This document shows positions 9,358 to 18,090 of a stretch of 64,000 bases of DNA, one piece after another (the first letter of the stretch is position 1; the number at the start of each line of letters is the position of its first letter). Under the pieces are notes generated by a model, which worked only from the letters and a program-made list of their open reading frames with translations, was not told the DNA's origin and made no database searches. This DNA is from QFNR01 sp043842855 (lineage in GTDB: Bacteria > Pseudomonadota > Gammaproteobacteria > Burkholderiales > Neisseriaceae), in the NCBI GenBank assembly GCA_043842855.1, contig JBBPJF010000001.1, positions 310,001 to 374,000 of the forward strand, given 5' to 3'. Position numbers and translations under genes: made by a program.

Positions 9358-11643
9358 ATGATAGATACTCCTGTAGAACATGATCCCTCCCTACAATTAG
9401 CAGAATATGCTGAAAAGGCCTACTTGGCATACGCCATGAGTGTCATCAAGGGAAGAGCCATTCCTTCTATTTCGGATGGTCAAAAACCTGTGCAACGACG
9501 TATTCTATTTGCCATGCGTGCTTTGGGCTTAACTGTGCCATCTAGCCCAGTTAAGTCATCACGTGTAGTAGGAGACGTTATCGGTAAATACCATCCACAT
9601 GGAGATGCTTCTGCCTATGAGGCTATGGTAAGAATGGCACAAGATTTTACCCTACGCTACCCTCTAGTGGATGGCGTGGGGAACTATGGGTCACGGGATG
9701 GTGACCCCGCCGCAGCAATGCGTTACACAGAAGCAAGACTAACCCCCTTTTCTGAGCTACTTTTGGCGGAATTGGAGCTCGGTACTGTCGATTTTATGCC
9801 TAACTACGATGGAAAAAATCAAGAACCAGTAGAGTTACCCGCGAGGCTACCCGTTATACTCCTAAATGGGGCTACAGGTATTGCAGTTGGACTTGCTACT
9901 GAGATTCCTTCTCACAATTTACAAGAAGTTGCCGACGCCACGGTGGCTCTTCTTAAACAACCACAGTTATCCACACAAGACTTAATGCGTTACATACAAG
10001 GGCCTGATTTTGCTACAGGTGCGCAAATTATCAATACCAAGGAAGACTTGGTTCGTCTATACGAATCAGGAAAAGGTAGTGTTCGCGTCCGCGCCAAGTA
10101 TCGCATAGAAAAATTAGCCCGCAGCCAATGGCGTATAGTGGTCTATGAAATCCCCCACCTAACTTCTGCACAAAAGATATTGACTCAGATTGAAGATCAG
10201 ACTAACCCTAAAGCAAGATTAGGCAAAAAAACACTCTCTAAGGAGCAATATAACACTCGTTCCCTTTTACTCTCAGTACTAGACAGAGTGAGAGATGAGT
10301 CGGATTATGAACAACCTACTAGGCTGGTCTTTGAACCAAAATCTAGTCGGCAGGATCCCGAAGAGTTTATGAATGTATTAATGGCACAGACTGATTTAGA
10401 GGTCAATATACCTGTGCATCTGATTATGATTGGATTAGATGGACGGCCGCAACAAAAGTCTCTCAAGCAAATCTTGGAAGAGTGGATAAGCTTCCGCCGC
10501 CTTGCAGTCACGCGACGCTTAAAGCAGCGCCTAGATTATGTCAACCGCCGTATGCATATACTTTCAGGACGCTTAACTGTTTTTTTACACTTAGATGCTG
10601 TGATCACTCTTATTAGGGAATCAGAACACCCCAAAGAAGAATTGATAGCACGCTTCAAACTAAGTGAAACTCAAACCGAGGACATCCTAGAGCTGCGTCT
10701 AAGACAGCTAGCTAAGTTAGAATGGCTTAAATTAGAAAAGGAATTAAATCAGCTAGGAGATGAGGCTAAAGAACTAGAACACTTGATTACAAATGAAGGG
10801 GCTAAAAATGCTCTTATCATCAAAGAAATTCAATCAGATAAAAAGAAATTCGGTGATTCTAGAAGAACAGAAATTCGTCCCGCAGAACGGTCTACATTGA
10901 CTCATACCATCCCCGATGAAGCCGTTACTATCATTTTGTCACGCAAGGGTTGGATACGTTCTCGCGCTGGACATCAGTTGGACATAGGTGCGCTTACTTT
11001 CAAGGAGGGAGATAGCTTACAGCAAAGCTTGGAAACTAGGACTATAAGTACTATCCAATTGCTAGATCAACGTGGGCGTTCCTACACAATTGATCCAGCA
11101 AACATTCCTAACGGGCGGGGGGATGGAATCCCAATAAGCACCCTAATAGACATGGAGATCCAATGTCCAGTTGTGGGTATGCTCTCGGGCACTACTTCAC
11201 ACCGTGTATTATTGGCAAGTAGCTCGGGCTATGCTTTTATTACTTCCATCGAGCATATGGTCACTAAATTGAAAGCAGGCAAAAGCTTAATCTCTATCTC
11301 TGAAAATGACCAAGCTTTAGCCCCCTTGTTGGTCCCCAGTGACAAGCCTATAGAAAGTCTCGTACTCATTGCAGTAAGTGATGAGCCAAGGTTGTTAGCT
11401 TTTCCCCTTCAGCAAATTCGGACAATGAGCAGAGGCCGGGGTTTAAAAATAATGGAATTACCACATCAGTATCGGCTACACCATCTCTTGATCACTCACC
11501 ATACAAACTATCAACTTCATCTTCAGCTCAAACAAAGAAATTGGGTAGAAACCTATCCTGTTAGCGATCTCTTAAGTCAACGTGGTAAGAAAGGAAAGCC
11601 TTATAAATTTAGTGGGACTATTATGGGAATCTCAAGTGCTTAG
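9358..11643 (+). CDS. parC: DNA topoisomerase IV subunit A
   Basis: 761-residue type IIA topoisomerase subunit that breaks and rejoins DNA during decatenation. The active tyrosine is Tyr123 in AAAMRYTEARL. The quinolone pocket reads HPHGDASAYEAM, with Ala84 at the place of E. coli Ser80 and Glu88 at the place of Glu84. The N-terminal DNA-gate region is followed by a coiled-coil (about 370-490) and a C-terminal propeller without the gyrase-box, which separates it from GyrA. It follows the oligopeptidase gene by 5 bases with no clear ribosome site, so it is probably cotranscribed. parE is not in the window. Confidence 0.94.
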   Translation: MIDTPVEHDPSLQLAEYAEKAYLAYAMSVIKGRAIPSISDGQKPVQRRILFAMRALGLTVPSSPVKSSRVVGDVIGKYHPHGDASAYEAMVRMAQDFTLRYPLVDGVGNYGSRDGDPAAAMRYTEARLTPFSELLLAELELGTVDFMPNYDGKNQEPVELPARLPVILLNGATGIAVGLATEIPSHNLQEVADATVALLKQPQLSTQDLMRYIQGPDFATGAQIINTKEDLVRLYESGKGSVRVRAKYRIEKLARSQWRIVVYEIPHLTSAQKILTQIEDQTNPKARLGKKTLSKEQYNTRSLLLSVLDRVRDESDYEQPTRLVFEPKSSRQDPEEFMNVLMAQTDLEVNIPVHLIMIGLDGRPQQKSLKQILEEWISFRRLAVTRRLKQRLDYVNRRMHILSGRLTVFLHLDAVITLIRESEHPKEELIARFKLSETQTEDILELRLRQLAKLEWLKLEKELNQLGDEAKELEHLITNEGAKNALIIKEIQSDKKKFGDSRRTEIRPAERSTLTHTIPDEAVTIILSRKGWIRSRAGHQLDIGALTFKEGDSLQQSLETRTISTIQLLDQRGRSYTIDPANIPNGRGDGIPISTLIDMEIQCPVVGMLSGTTSHRVLLASSSGYAFITSIEHMVTKLKAGKSLISISENDQALAPLLVPSDKPIESLVLIAVSDEPRLLAFPLQQIRTMSRGRGLKIMELPHQYRLHHLLITHHTNYQLHLQLKQRNWVETYPVSDLLSQRGKKGKPYKFSGTIMGISSA

Positions 11644-11835
11644 CTGTATAACAGAGCTCTCTACTTATTTTTTTCCTGCTATTGTATAACTTCATTTAAA
11701 ATAGTCTCAGTTAAGTACTTCCCTGTTTTAAGTTTTCCGGGTATGTATCACGCTCATTGCAAGTGCTTTTGCTTGCCAGAGTCAAACAAGACCTGGCATA
11801 GTGGTTTTTTGTTCAATCACTCGAGATTTAGATTT

Positions 11836-11847
11836 TAGGTATAATAA
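11836..11847 (+). promoter_or_regulatory. Candidate -10 element upstream of the efflux lipoprotein gene
   Basis: A perfect TATAAT with neighbouring bases AGG before and AATCCCGC after lies about 70 bases before the ATG at 11914. No good -35 is seen at 16-18 bases. The 270-base gap after parC shows no other clear element. Confidence 0.4.
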
Positions 11848-11913
11848 TCCCGCTATGACAGGGGATGGTTTTACCTCTTAGTGAATAGATTTATAGCAAA
11901 GTAGAGATTTCGT

Positions 11914-13377
11914 ATGCTTTCATCCTATTGTATTCAGTTAAAACGTTTTCTTAGAACTTTTCCTTATAGTTGGGTGAGTGTAGGCCTTTTTTTCAATGCG
12001 TGTGCCTTAGGCCCTGAGCATTCATTGCCCATAGTACGAAGTAACGTTCCTCTAGCTACTCCAACTATGCTTTCGTCACATATACAAGCCAAAGCACACA
12101 CCATTAGCTGGAGAAATTACTTTACAGACCCACGTCTGAAAACATTGATTGAGGCTGGATTAAAAAATAATTACGAGGTCCGTAAAGCGATGCTTAATCT
12201 TAAAGCCGCGAGGGCTGAATATGGTTTAGATATCTATCACCTTATCCCTAATTTTCACTTTGATGGGGTCAGTAAATCACGTACCGGGAGTTTTAACCGT
12301 ACTTATACTCAACATGTCATACAGCAAGGTTATACGTCTGGCCTAGGAGTTACACGCTTCGAACTAGATATCTATAAAAAATTTGATCAGGGCCGTGCTG
12401 CTGAGCATGCTTTGAAAGCAAGCTATTATGATCAAGTGAAAGCAAAAATCACTCTGATTGCTTCCATTGCAAAAAAATACTTTATGGTTCGGACCAATGA
12501 GGAACTTCTAAAAAATGCGCTCAAGACCTTAGCCTATCAAAAAGAATTATATCGTATTCAAACCCTAAGGAATAAAGCAGGCATCTTATCAGACCTAGAA
12601 CTTCTAAAACATCGCACCGCCTTGGATAGAGCCCAAGCGATCTATCTAGATAGAAAACAAAATTATGCTAATAGCCTTGATGAAATGGCCATCCTTATCG
12701 GCAGCCCTCTTTCTGAGCTACAGCTTCCTCAGGGCACTGCATTGACCACTCAGTTCAACTATTTAACCTGGCCACAGGATATTCCTTCTGAGGTTATGTT
12801 GTACCGGCCGGACATTCGAGCAATGGAAGAACGCTTACAACAAAGTGCAGCTGAAGTCCGGGTAGCTCGAGCTGCTTTTTTTCCTCATATTATTCTAAAT
12901 GGAGCAATAACAGCAGCGGCTCCTCATCTCAGTTCTTTGTTTCACACAGGCCAAATGCATTGGGATGTTGGTTCCTCTCTCTCCATCCCTGTCCTGGATA
13001 TTTTTCCTAATGTTACTAACTTAAAGTTAGCTAAAATAAAAAAAGAAGCTTTGATCTTAGAGTATCAACATGCTGTACAACAAGCATTTTTTGAGGTGGT
13101 GACAGCCCTGCAAGTTTATCAGCGATTAGATGCCCAATATAAATTGGCTTATTCTGTCATGCTCAATACGAAAAAAGTCAGAGATTTAACTCGTCTCAAG
13201 TTTAATCAAGGTGTTACAGACCGAGATGAAATGCTAGATGTAGAAAACCAATTTATCCAAAGTCAAAATGATTTCTTAACTAGACAACAGATCAAACTTT
13301 TTAATCAAGTAGATTTATATACTACTTTAGGGGGCGGTATAGATGAAATAATGCCGAAAACTACGGAAAAAAAGTAG
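11914..13377 (+). CDS. NodT/OprM-type outer-membrane efflux lipoprotein
   Basis: 487 residues with an N-terminal export signal ending in a lipobox-like FFNAC (Cys30), followed by ALGPEH as in OprM-like channels. Two outer-membrane efflux repeats are present, including MLYRPDIRAMEERL (about 296-309), the conserved YRPDIR motif of this family. Such proteins form a trimeric channel across the outer membrane and periplasm for tripartite pumps. Unusually, no membrane-fusion protein or RND/ABC/MFS pump gene lies beside it. It could pair with a pump encoded elsewhere. The ribosome site is weak (AGAG). Confidence 0.9.
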   Translation: MLSSYCIQLKRFLRTFPYSWVSVGLFFNACALGPEHSLPIVRSNVPLATPTMLSSHIQAKAHTISWRNYFTDPRLKTLIEAGLKNNYEVRKAMLNLKAARAEYGLDIYHLIPNFHFDGVSKSRTGSFNRTYTQHVIQQGYTSGLGVTRFELDIYKKFDQGRAAEHALKASYYDQVKAKITLIASIAKKYFMVRTNEELLKNALKTLAYQKELYRIQTLRNKAGILSDLELLKHRTALDRAQAIYLDRKQNYANSLDEMAILIGSPLSELQLPQGTALTTQFNYLTWPQDIPSEVMLYRPDIRAMEERLQQSAAEVRVARAAFFPHIILNGAITAAAPHLSSLFHTGQMHWDVGSSLSIPVLDIFPNVTNLKLAKIKKEALILEYQHAVQQAFFEVVTALQVYQRLDAQYKLAYSVMLNTKKVRDLTRLKFNQGVTDRDEMLDVENQFIQSQNDFLTRQQIKLFNQVDLYTTLGGGIDEIMPKTTEKK

Positions 13378-13417
13378 CTCTAAATCCTGTTCAGTAGGAG
13401 CTTCAGTCAAAGTTTCC

Positions 13418-13432
13418 GTAGGTGCAACCTAC
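13418..13432. other. Small inverted repeat (hairpin) downstream of the efflux gene
   Basis: GTAGGT and ACCTAC are perfect complements around a 3-base loop, 40 bases after the stop codon. There is no T-run, so it may be a Rho-dependent 3' end structure rather than an intrinsic terminator. Confidence 0.3.
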
Positions 13433-13516
13433 ATAGCTTCCTCTTCATTGACAGCTAGTGTGTTTGAACTCTTAGCTTTACTTTGCTAGCCTCATGTTAT
13501 AAGCTTAATCATAATT

Positions 13517-13544
13517 TTGATAAGAGCGGATTGTGTGCTAGAAT
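13517..13544 (+). promoter_or_regulatory. Promoter of rpmB-rpmG
   Basis: TTGATA (13517-13522), 16 bases, then TAGAAT (13539-13544), with TGC directly before the -10 (extended -10). The start codon of rpmB is about 60 bases downstream. Confidence 0.65.
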
Positions 13545-13604
13545 TCGCCGTTCTTACTGTCTATCGGTAAAAAAGAATTTAATTTTAGTAGGAGTGGTTA
13601 GGCC

Positions 13605-13838
13605 ATGGCTAGGACGTGTATAGTGACGGGGAAACGCCCTGTGGTGGGGAATCGTGTTTCCCATGCTAATAATAAAACTAAGCGCCGCTTTTTGCCCAAT
13701 TTGCAAGCACGCAGATTCTGGTCCGAAAGGGAAAATCGCTGGGTTTATCTAAAGGTTTCAAATGCCGGTTTGAGAATGATTGACAAGGTGGGTGTGGATG
13801 CTATTTTAGCTGAGCTTCGTGTTCGTCGCCAGCGTTAG
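13605..13838 (+). CDS. rpmB: 50S ribosomal protein L28
   Basis: 77 residues, normal length. MARTCIVTGKRPVVGNRVSHA and NKTKRRFLPNLQ are conserved L28 sequence. Only one cysteine is present, so this is the zinc-free form. AGGAG lies 11 bases before the ATG. It is the first gene of the usual rpmB-rpmG pair. Confidence 0.98.
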   Translation: MARTCIVTGKRPVVGNRVSHANNKTKRRFLPNLQARRFWSERENRWVYLKVSNAGLRMIDKVGVDAILAELRVRRQR

Positions 13839-13859
13839 TTTTTTTGAGGATGATAAAAA

Positions 13860-14015
13860 ATGCGTGATAAGATAAGGCTAGAATCTACCGCTGGCACAGG
13901 TCATTTCTATGTGACAACTAAAAATAAGAGAACTATGGCGGGAAAGTTTGAGATCAAGAAGTTTGATCCCGTAGTGCGCAAACATGTTGTCTATAAGGAA
14001 AACAAAATTAAGTAA
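13860..14015 (+). CDS. rpmG: 50S ribosomal protein L33 (zinc-free form)
   Basis: A 51-residue protein starting MRDKIRLESTAGTGHFYVTT and ending in KENKIK. It has no cysteine, so it is the C-minus type that does not bind zinc. Start ATG at 13860 lies 21 bases after the rpmB stop, with GAGGATG just upstream. The order rpmB-rpmG is widely conserved. Confidence 0.97.
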   Translation: MRDKIRLESTAGTGHFYVTTKNKRTMAGKFEIKKFDPVVRKHVVYKENKIK

Positions 14016-14078
14016 GTCTGGTCCTTGCGTTTACTGATTCAATTTTAAAAATTAGATTAACGATGGAAGGAAAGTACA

Positions 14079-14630
14079 ATGAAAGCACTAAAACTTAGAT
14101 GGATCTCTCTGGCTTTGTTTGGCTTGGTTGTTGCGTGCAGCAACCAGAAGTCTACTGAAACACCTGCTGCAACTGCGTCGGGGAATCCTACCGGCCCTAC
14201 CCTCTCTAGCGTTAATCAGAAGTTAGCAGAAAATTGTGCTAAGAGTAATCAGGCGGAATGTAAGAGCCTGATCGAAAATCTTGCTAACGAGTGTTTACAG
14301 CATAATGCTCAGTCCTGTGTAGATTCGGCTGTTATTTTTATTAAGTTAAATGATGAAGCAGTGAAGGCAAAGAATCCGACTTTAGCTTCTCACTCTTACA
14401 ACTTAGCCGTTAGTGCTCTGGTAAGGGCTTGTGAACTAAAAAATCAAGCGGCGTGTAATAGTCTGAAAGAGTTAAGTAACAATATTTATAAGAATTTGAA
14501 GACCTTAAGTGCTCAGTGTACACAGGGTAGTAAAGAAGCTTGTCAAGTTATCAGCCAGGCGAAGGGCGTATTGGAAAAATCCTGCAAGGCTGGGCGTGAA
14601 CAAGACTGTCAATACCTAAATGGACTTTGA
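14079..14630 (+). CDS. Lipoprotein with five C-x7-C modules
   Basis: 183 residues. A signal peptide ends in the lipobox LVVAC, giving acylated Cys20 followed by Ser, so outer-membrane sorting is expected. After a Thr/Pro/Ala-rich linker, ten cysteines form five pairs, each exactly eight residues apart: 53-61, 72-80, 118-126, 147-155, 169-177. Paired cysteines at this spacing resemble the disulfide-linked helical hairpins of Sel1-like cysteine-rich (Hcp) proteins of Helicobacter, but the usual Sel1 glycines are missing. A paralogue lies at 16218. A strong GGAAGG site precedes the ATG and a terminator follows. Function unknown. Confidence 0.85.
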   Translation: MKALKLRWISLALFGLVVACSNQKSTETPAATASGNPTGPTLSSVNQKLAENCAKSNQAECKSLIENLANECLQHNAQSCVDSAVIFIKLNDEAVKAKNPTLASHSYNLAVSALVRACELKNQAACNSLKELSNNIYKNLKTLSAQCTQGSKEACQVISQAKGVLEKSCKAGREQDCQYLNGL

Positions 14631-14652
14631 GTGGTAGTAATCTAACTCACCT

Positions 14653-14681
14653 AAAGCACAGCCCCCCAGCTGTGCTTTTTT
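14653..14681 (+). terminator. Rho-independent terminator after the C-x7-C lipoprotein gene
   Basis: A 10-base-pair stem (AAAGCACAGC / GCTGTGCTTT) with a 6-base C-rich loop runs into a T-run. It lies 23 bases after the stop codon, between this gene and the convergent pncB. Confidence 0.85.
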
Positions 14682-14745
14682 AGGTCTATCCTTTCGTATT
14701 CGCTCTTGGTCTAGCCCCCGTGAAGCTTAGGGAGCGATTCATCTC

Positions 14746-15942
14746 CTACTTGCTAAATACCTTTTTCAAGTAATCTAAAAATACTGGATCTACAGTCATG
14801 GTTTTTCCTGGACTATCAGATAACTTGGCTACAGCTTGACCATTGCAGCTGACAAGCTTGAGTACAATATTCAACGGAGTAAAGCCCATATCATTGGTTA
14901 AATGGGTGCCTATACCAAAACTAGTCTTAAACCTATCCTTAAAGTATTGATAAAGCTTCCAAGCTTTTTCTAGGTCCAACTCATCACTGAAAGTTAAGAT
15001 CTTAGTTTTAGTATTAATTCCCAGCTTCTTATAGTGCCTATAAACCTTCTCTCCCCATTCATAGGCATCCCCACTGTCATGTCTTAGCCCATCAAATAGC
15101 TTAGCAAAGTAAAGATCAAAATCCCTTAAAAAAGCATCTATTCCGACTACATCAGTCAAAGCAATGCCCAAATCCCCTCGATATTCCTGGACCCAGCTTT
15201 CCAAAGCAGCCTTCTGAAAATCACGAAGTCGCACATTAATTGCCTGAAAAGCTTGAAGAAACTCATGGGCCATGGTGCCGATTGGTTGTACTTTAAATTT
15301 CTTCGCTAAAAAAACGTTACTTGTTCCTCTAAATAAGCGCGGAACTGAGTCAACTAGCCGCTCTACTACATGTTCCTGCCAAGCTGCACTGAACCTCCTC
15401 CTTGTCCCAAAATCAGAGATAAAAAATGCATTATCATTATCTTGCAAACTTTCAAATTGTTTTAAACGAGATATTTTTGCAGAAAGCCTTTTCTCTCCTT
15501 CTGTAATTTGTTCTTGTACTCCTAAATAACGATAATAAAGCTCACTTACTAGAGCGAGAAGAAAAGTTTCAAAAAACATCGCCTGTATCATAGGCCCTTC
15601 AATCTCGATATTTAGTTGTTGCTTCTCATCTATCCATAGATGTACAAACCTTCTTTTTAAATGAAATAATTCTAAATAATCAACGAAATCTTCCTTGATA
15701 AAGCGTAATTGTCTTAGATAATCTAGTTCTTCTAATTGAAATTTAAGCTCACATAAATAATCTAACTGACATTCCAATTCAGCTTTAATATTTCCTAAGG
15801 GAAAAGGTAACTCCTTCAAATTTCTACATTTGAAACGATAAACACTATGCGTTTGCGGGAAGCGGTGGAGCATAGTTTGTAGCATTGTGAACTTATATAA
15901 ATCAGTATCAAGTAAAGAACGAATAATGGGTTGGCAAAACAT
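14746..15942 (-). CDS. pncB: Nicotinate phosphoribosyltransferase
   Basis: Makes nicotinate mononucleotide from nicotinate and PRPP, the salvage entry to NAD. SLLDTDLYKFTMLQ near the N-terminus, FGTRRRFS, TSNVFLAKKF and the C-terminal GIGTHLTND motif are those of PncB. The start chosen is the ATG at 15942 (398 residues), preceded by AAAGG at a good distance; an in-frame ATG at 15972 would add ten residues but lacks a ribosome site. The gene is single, on the strand opposite to both C-x7-C genes that flank it. Confidence 0.95.
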   Translation of the reverse strand: MFCQPIIRSLLDTDLYKFTMLQTMLHRFPQTHSVYRFKCRNLKELPFPLGNIKAELECQLDYLCELKFQLEELDYLRQLRFIKEDFVDYLELFHLKRRFVHLWIDEKQQLNIEIEGPMIQAMFFETFLLALVSELYYRYLGVQEQITEGEKRLSAKISRLKQFESLQDNDNAFFISDFGTRRRFSAAWQEHVVERLVDSVPRLFRGTSNVFLAKKFKVQPIGTMAHEFLQAFQAINVRLRDFQKAALESWVQEYRGDLGIALTDVVGIDAFLRDFDLYFAKLFDGLRHDSGDAYEWGEKVYRHYKKLGINTKTKILTFSDELDLEKAWKLYQYFKDRFKTSFGIGTHLTNDMGFTPLNIVLKLVSCNGQAVAKLSDSPGKTMTVDPVFLDYLKKVFSK

Positions 15943-16165
15943 GTAAACCTTTACCTTTAAAGCTTTCATCATAGCAACCAGCTATAAAAAACACCATACT
16001 TTCGAGGTGTAGGTGTGCCTTATAAAAGCAGTATATTTAGAATACTTAGCTATATAGAAACTGTGAGTCAATTCCTTTAGTACGAAAGCTTAACTCAAAC
16101 TAATTGATTTTGTTGGTAACTTACATAACTCTGCTATCCTCGACTACGGAAATAAGTTGAAACTA

Positions 16166-16174
16166 TGCTACAAT
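16166..16174 (+). promoter_or_regulatory. Extended -10 promoter element before the second C-x7-C gene
   Basis: TGC followed by TACAAT, about 44 bases before the ATG at 16218. The -35 region is poor, as expected for extended -10 promoters. Confidence 0.5.
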
Positions 16175-16217
16175 GCACCCAAATTTAGGATTCAGCTGGT
16201 AAAATCAAGGAGAAAAG

Positions 16218-16661
16218 ATGCCTATTTCAATTAGTTCGGTCCGCTGTGCCTCGCTCATTATTATTTCTCTATTGTGTGTCTCTTTTGGCTATGCCAACCA
16301 GGCGCAAGATGAAATCAGAGCTGTTCAAAAATTCAGCAAGTTTGATCAACAGTGTGCAAAGTTTAATAGGGCTGCATGTCAGACTCTTCTAAATAATTTA
16401 GGAACTCTCTGTAAGAAAAATAACTCATTTGCATGCTTTAGAATAGGTGAGATTGCTACTATTAATAGCGAGGTAGCTGCGAAACAGGCCTTAAAAGCAG
16501 ATGCTGTTAAATGGTTGGATGTTGCTGTTGGTAGTACTAAAAAATCTTGCCAACTTAAACTGCGCCAAGCGTGTACACAGATGCAGAAATTTAAAACTGA
16601 TTTTCAAAAAGCCTGTAAAAAAGGAGATCAGTTTTTCTGTAAGGCCAGTAAAACCCTTTAA
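16218..16661 (+). CDS. Secreted protein with four C-x7-C modules
   Basis: 147 residues with a signal peptide (hydrophobic 10-24) and probable cleavage after FGYA, giving a soluble periplasmic protein; there is no lipobox. Cysteine pairs are at 46-54, 65-73, 111-119 and 133-141, each eight residues apart. The distances between first cysteines (19, 46, 22) match those of the lipoprotein at 14079 (19, 46, then one extra module, 22), and flanking residues such as CAK-N-A-C also match, so the two are paralogues. AAGGAGAAAAG precedes the ATG. Function unknown; disulfide-linked helical hairpins are inferred. Confidence 0.82.
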   Translation: MPISISSVRCASLIIISLLCVSFGYANQAQDEIRAVQKFSKFDQQCAKFNRAACQTLLNNLGTLCKKNNSFACFRIGEIATINSEVAAKQALKADAVKWLDVAVGSTKKSCQLKLRQACTQMQKFKTDFQKACKKGDQFFCKASKTL

Positions 16662-16686
16662 TTCATATAGTTACAAGTTTGGTACT

Positions 16687-16719
16687 AACACCGAGGTATG
16701 ACTGCTCTGCCTCGGTGTT
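16687..16719. other. Strong hairpin between the C-x7-C gene and trhP
   Basis: AACACCGAGG and CCTCGGTGTT form a perfect 10-base-pair stem with a 13-base loop, 25 bases after the stop codon. It lacks a T-run, so it may stabilise a 3' end or work with Rho. Confidence 0.5.
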
Positions 16720-16740
16720 CCATAGCGGGGCCTTATCCAT

Positions 16741-18087
16741 ATGAAAATACCCGAATTGCTACTGCCTGCAGGTGGATTAGAAAGAATGCGTGTCGCCTAT
16801 GACTACGGTGCAGACGCGGTGTACGCAGGATTACCAAGGTATTCGCTCAGAGCAAGAAATAATGAATTCTCTCATTTGCGTGAACTTTCAAAAGGTATTC
16901 AGGAGGCTCATCAGAGAGGTAAAAAGTTTTATGTTGCTGCGAACATCCTAGCTCACAATGCTAAGCTGAGGACCTTTCTGGAGGATATGGCTCCTATTCT
17001 CGAGCTACAGCCAGATGCTTTAATTATGGCTGATCCTGGGTTAATCTCGAAAGTAAAGGAAAATTGGCCTGACATGCCAATTCATTTGTCAGTTCAGGCT
17101 AACACTACCAATTATTGGGGAGTAGATTTTTGGCATAGCCTTGGTATTTCCCGTATCATTTTGTCACGAGAACTTTCTCTGGAAGAGATTGCAGAAATTA
17201 GGGAAAATTGTCCTGATATTGAGTTGGAAGTATTTGTACATGGTGCTCTCTGTATCGCCTATTCTGGCCGCTGCTTACTTTCAGGCTATTTTAATCATAG
17301 AGATCCTAACCAGGGCACTTGTACCAATGCCTGCCGCTGGAACTACTCTATACACCCAACTTCAAATCATGAAAAGCGTCCAGAAGGAGAAACCTCCACT
17401 TCCCACCCCCCTCAGGATTTGGTAAGTAGTTGCGATACACAGATAAGACATCCACTTGCCAACCAAGTCTATTACCTGGAAGAAACTAACCGCAAGGGTG
17501 CTTTATTACCGATTATAGAAGATGAACACGGCACTTATATTATGAACTCCAAAGATTTACGAGCCGTGGAAAATATAGCTAAACTAGTTCAAATAGGGGT
17601 TGACTCTTTTAAAATCGAAGGGAGAACTAAGTCAGAATACTATGTAGCTCGCGTTGCACAGGTATACCGTCAAGCCATAGATGATGCATTGGCACATAGA
17701 CCTTTTAATTATTCTTTACTAACGGAGTTAGAAGGCTTAGCCAACCGGGGTTATACCACTGGATTTTTAGACCGTCACCCACCTCAGGATTATCAAAATT
17801 ATTTGACAGGCCATTCTGTGAACCGGCGTTCTATTTATGTAGGTAAAGTACTGGCTGTTGGTACAGATGGGTGGGGCACGGTTGAGGTTAAAAATAAATT
17901 TGCCGTTGGGGATCAGCTAGAGGTTATTCATCCCCAAGGCAACGAAATTATCACACTCACGCAAATTAAATATAAACAAAACCTAGTCGAAGAAGCTAGA
18001 GGCAATGGGATGGAGGTCTCTATACCACAATTAAAAGGGAAAAATAGAGCGCTCTTGGCTAGAATAATACCCAATACAGTAGCCTAA
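16741..18087 (+). CDS. trhP: tRNA U34 hydroxylase TrhP (YegQ, peptidase U32 family)
   Basis: 448 residues, close to E. coli YegQ/TrhP, which uses prephenate to make 5-hydroxyuridine at the wobble position of certain tRNAs. ELLLPAGGLERMRVAYDYGADAVY, cut short here, is the U32 N-terminus. The cysteine set Cys171, Cys178, Cys194 and Cys198 (HGALC, SGRC, GTCTNAC) would hold the iron-sulfur cluster reported for this family. DEHGTYIMNSKDLRA and FKIEGRTKSEYY are conserved. A U32 C-terminal domain follows. tgt starts 3 bases after the stop, giving a two-gene unit for position-34 modification. Confidence 0.9.
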   Translation: MKIPELLLPAGGLERMRVAYDYGADAVYAGLPRYSLRARNNEFSHLRELSKGIQEAHQRGKKFYVAANILAHNAKLRTFLEDMAPILELQPDALIMADPGLISKVKENWPDMPIHLSVQANTTNYWGVDFWHSLGISRIILSRELSLEEIAEIRENCPDIELEVFVHGALCIAYSGRCLLSGYFNHRDPNQGTCTNACRWNYSIHPTSNHEKRPEGETSTSHPPQDLVSSCDTQIRHPLANQVYYLEETNRKGALLPIIEDEHGTYIMNSKDLRAVENIAKLVQIGVDSFKIEGRTKSEYYVARVAQVYRQAIDDALAHRPFNYSLLTELEGLANRGYTTGFLDRHPPQDYQNYLTGHSVNRRSIYVGKVLAVGTDGWGTVEVKNKFAVGDQLEVIHPQGNEIITLTQIKYKQNLVEEARGNGMEVSIPQLKGKNRALLARIIPNTVA

Positions 18088-18090
18088 CAG

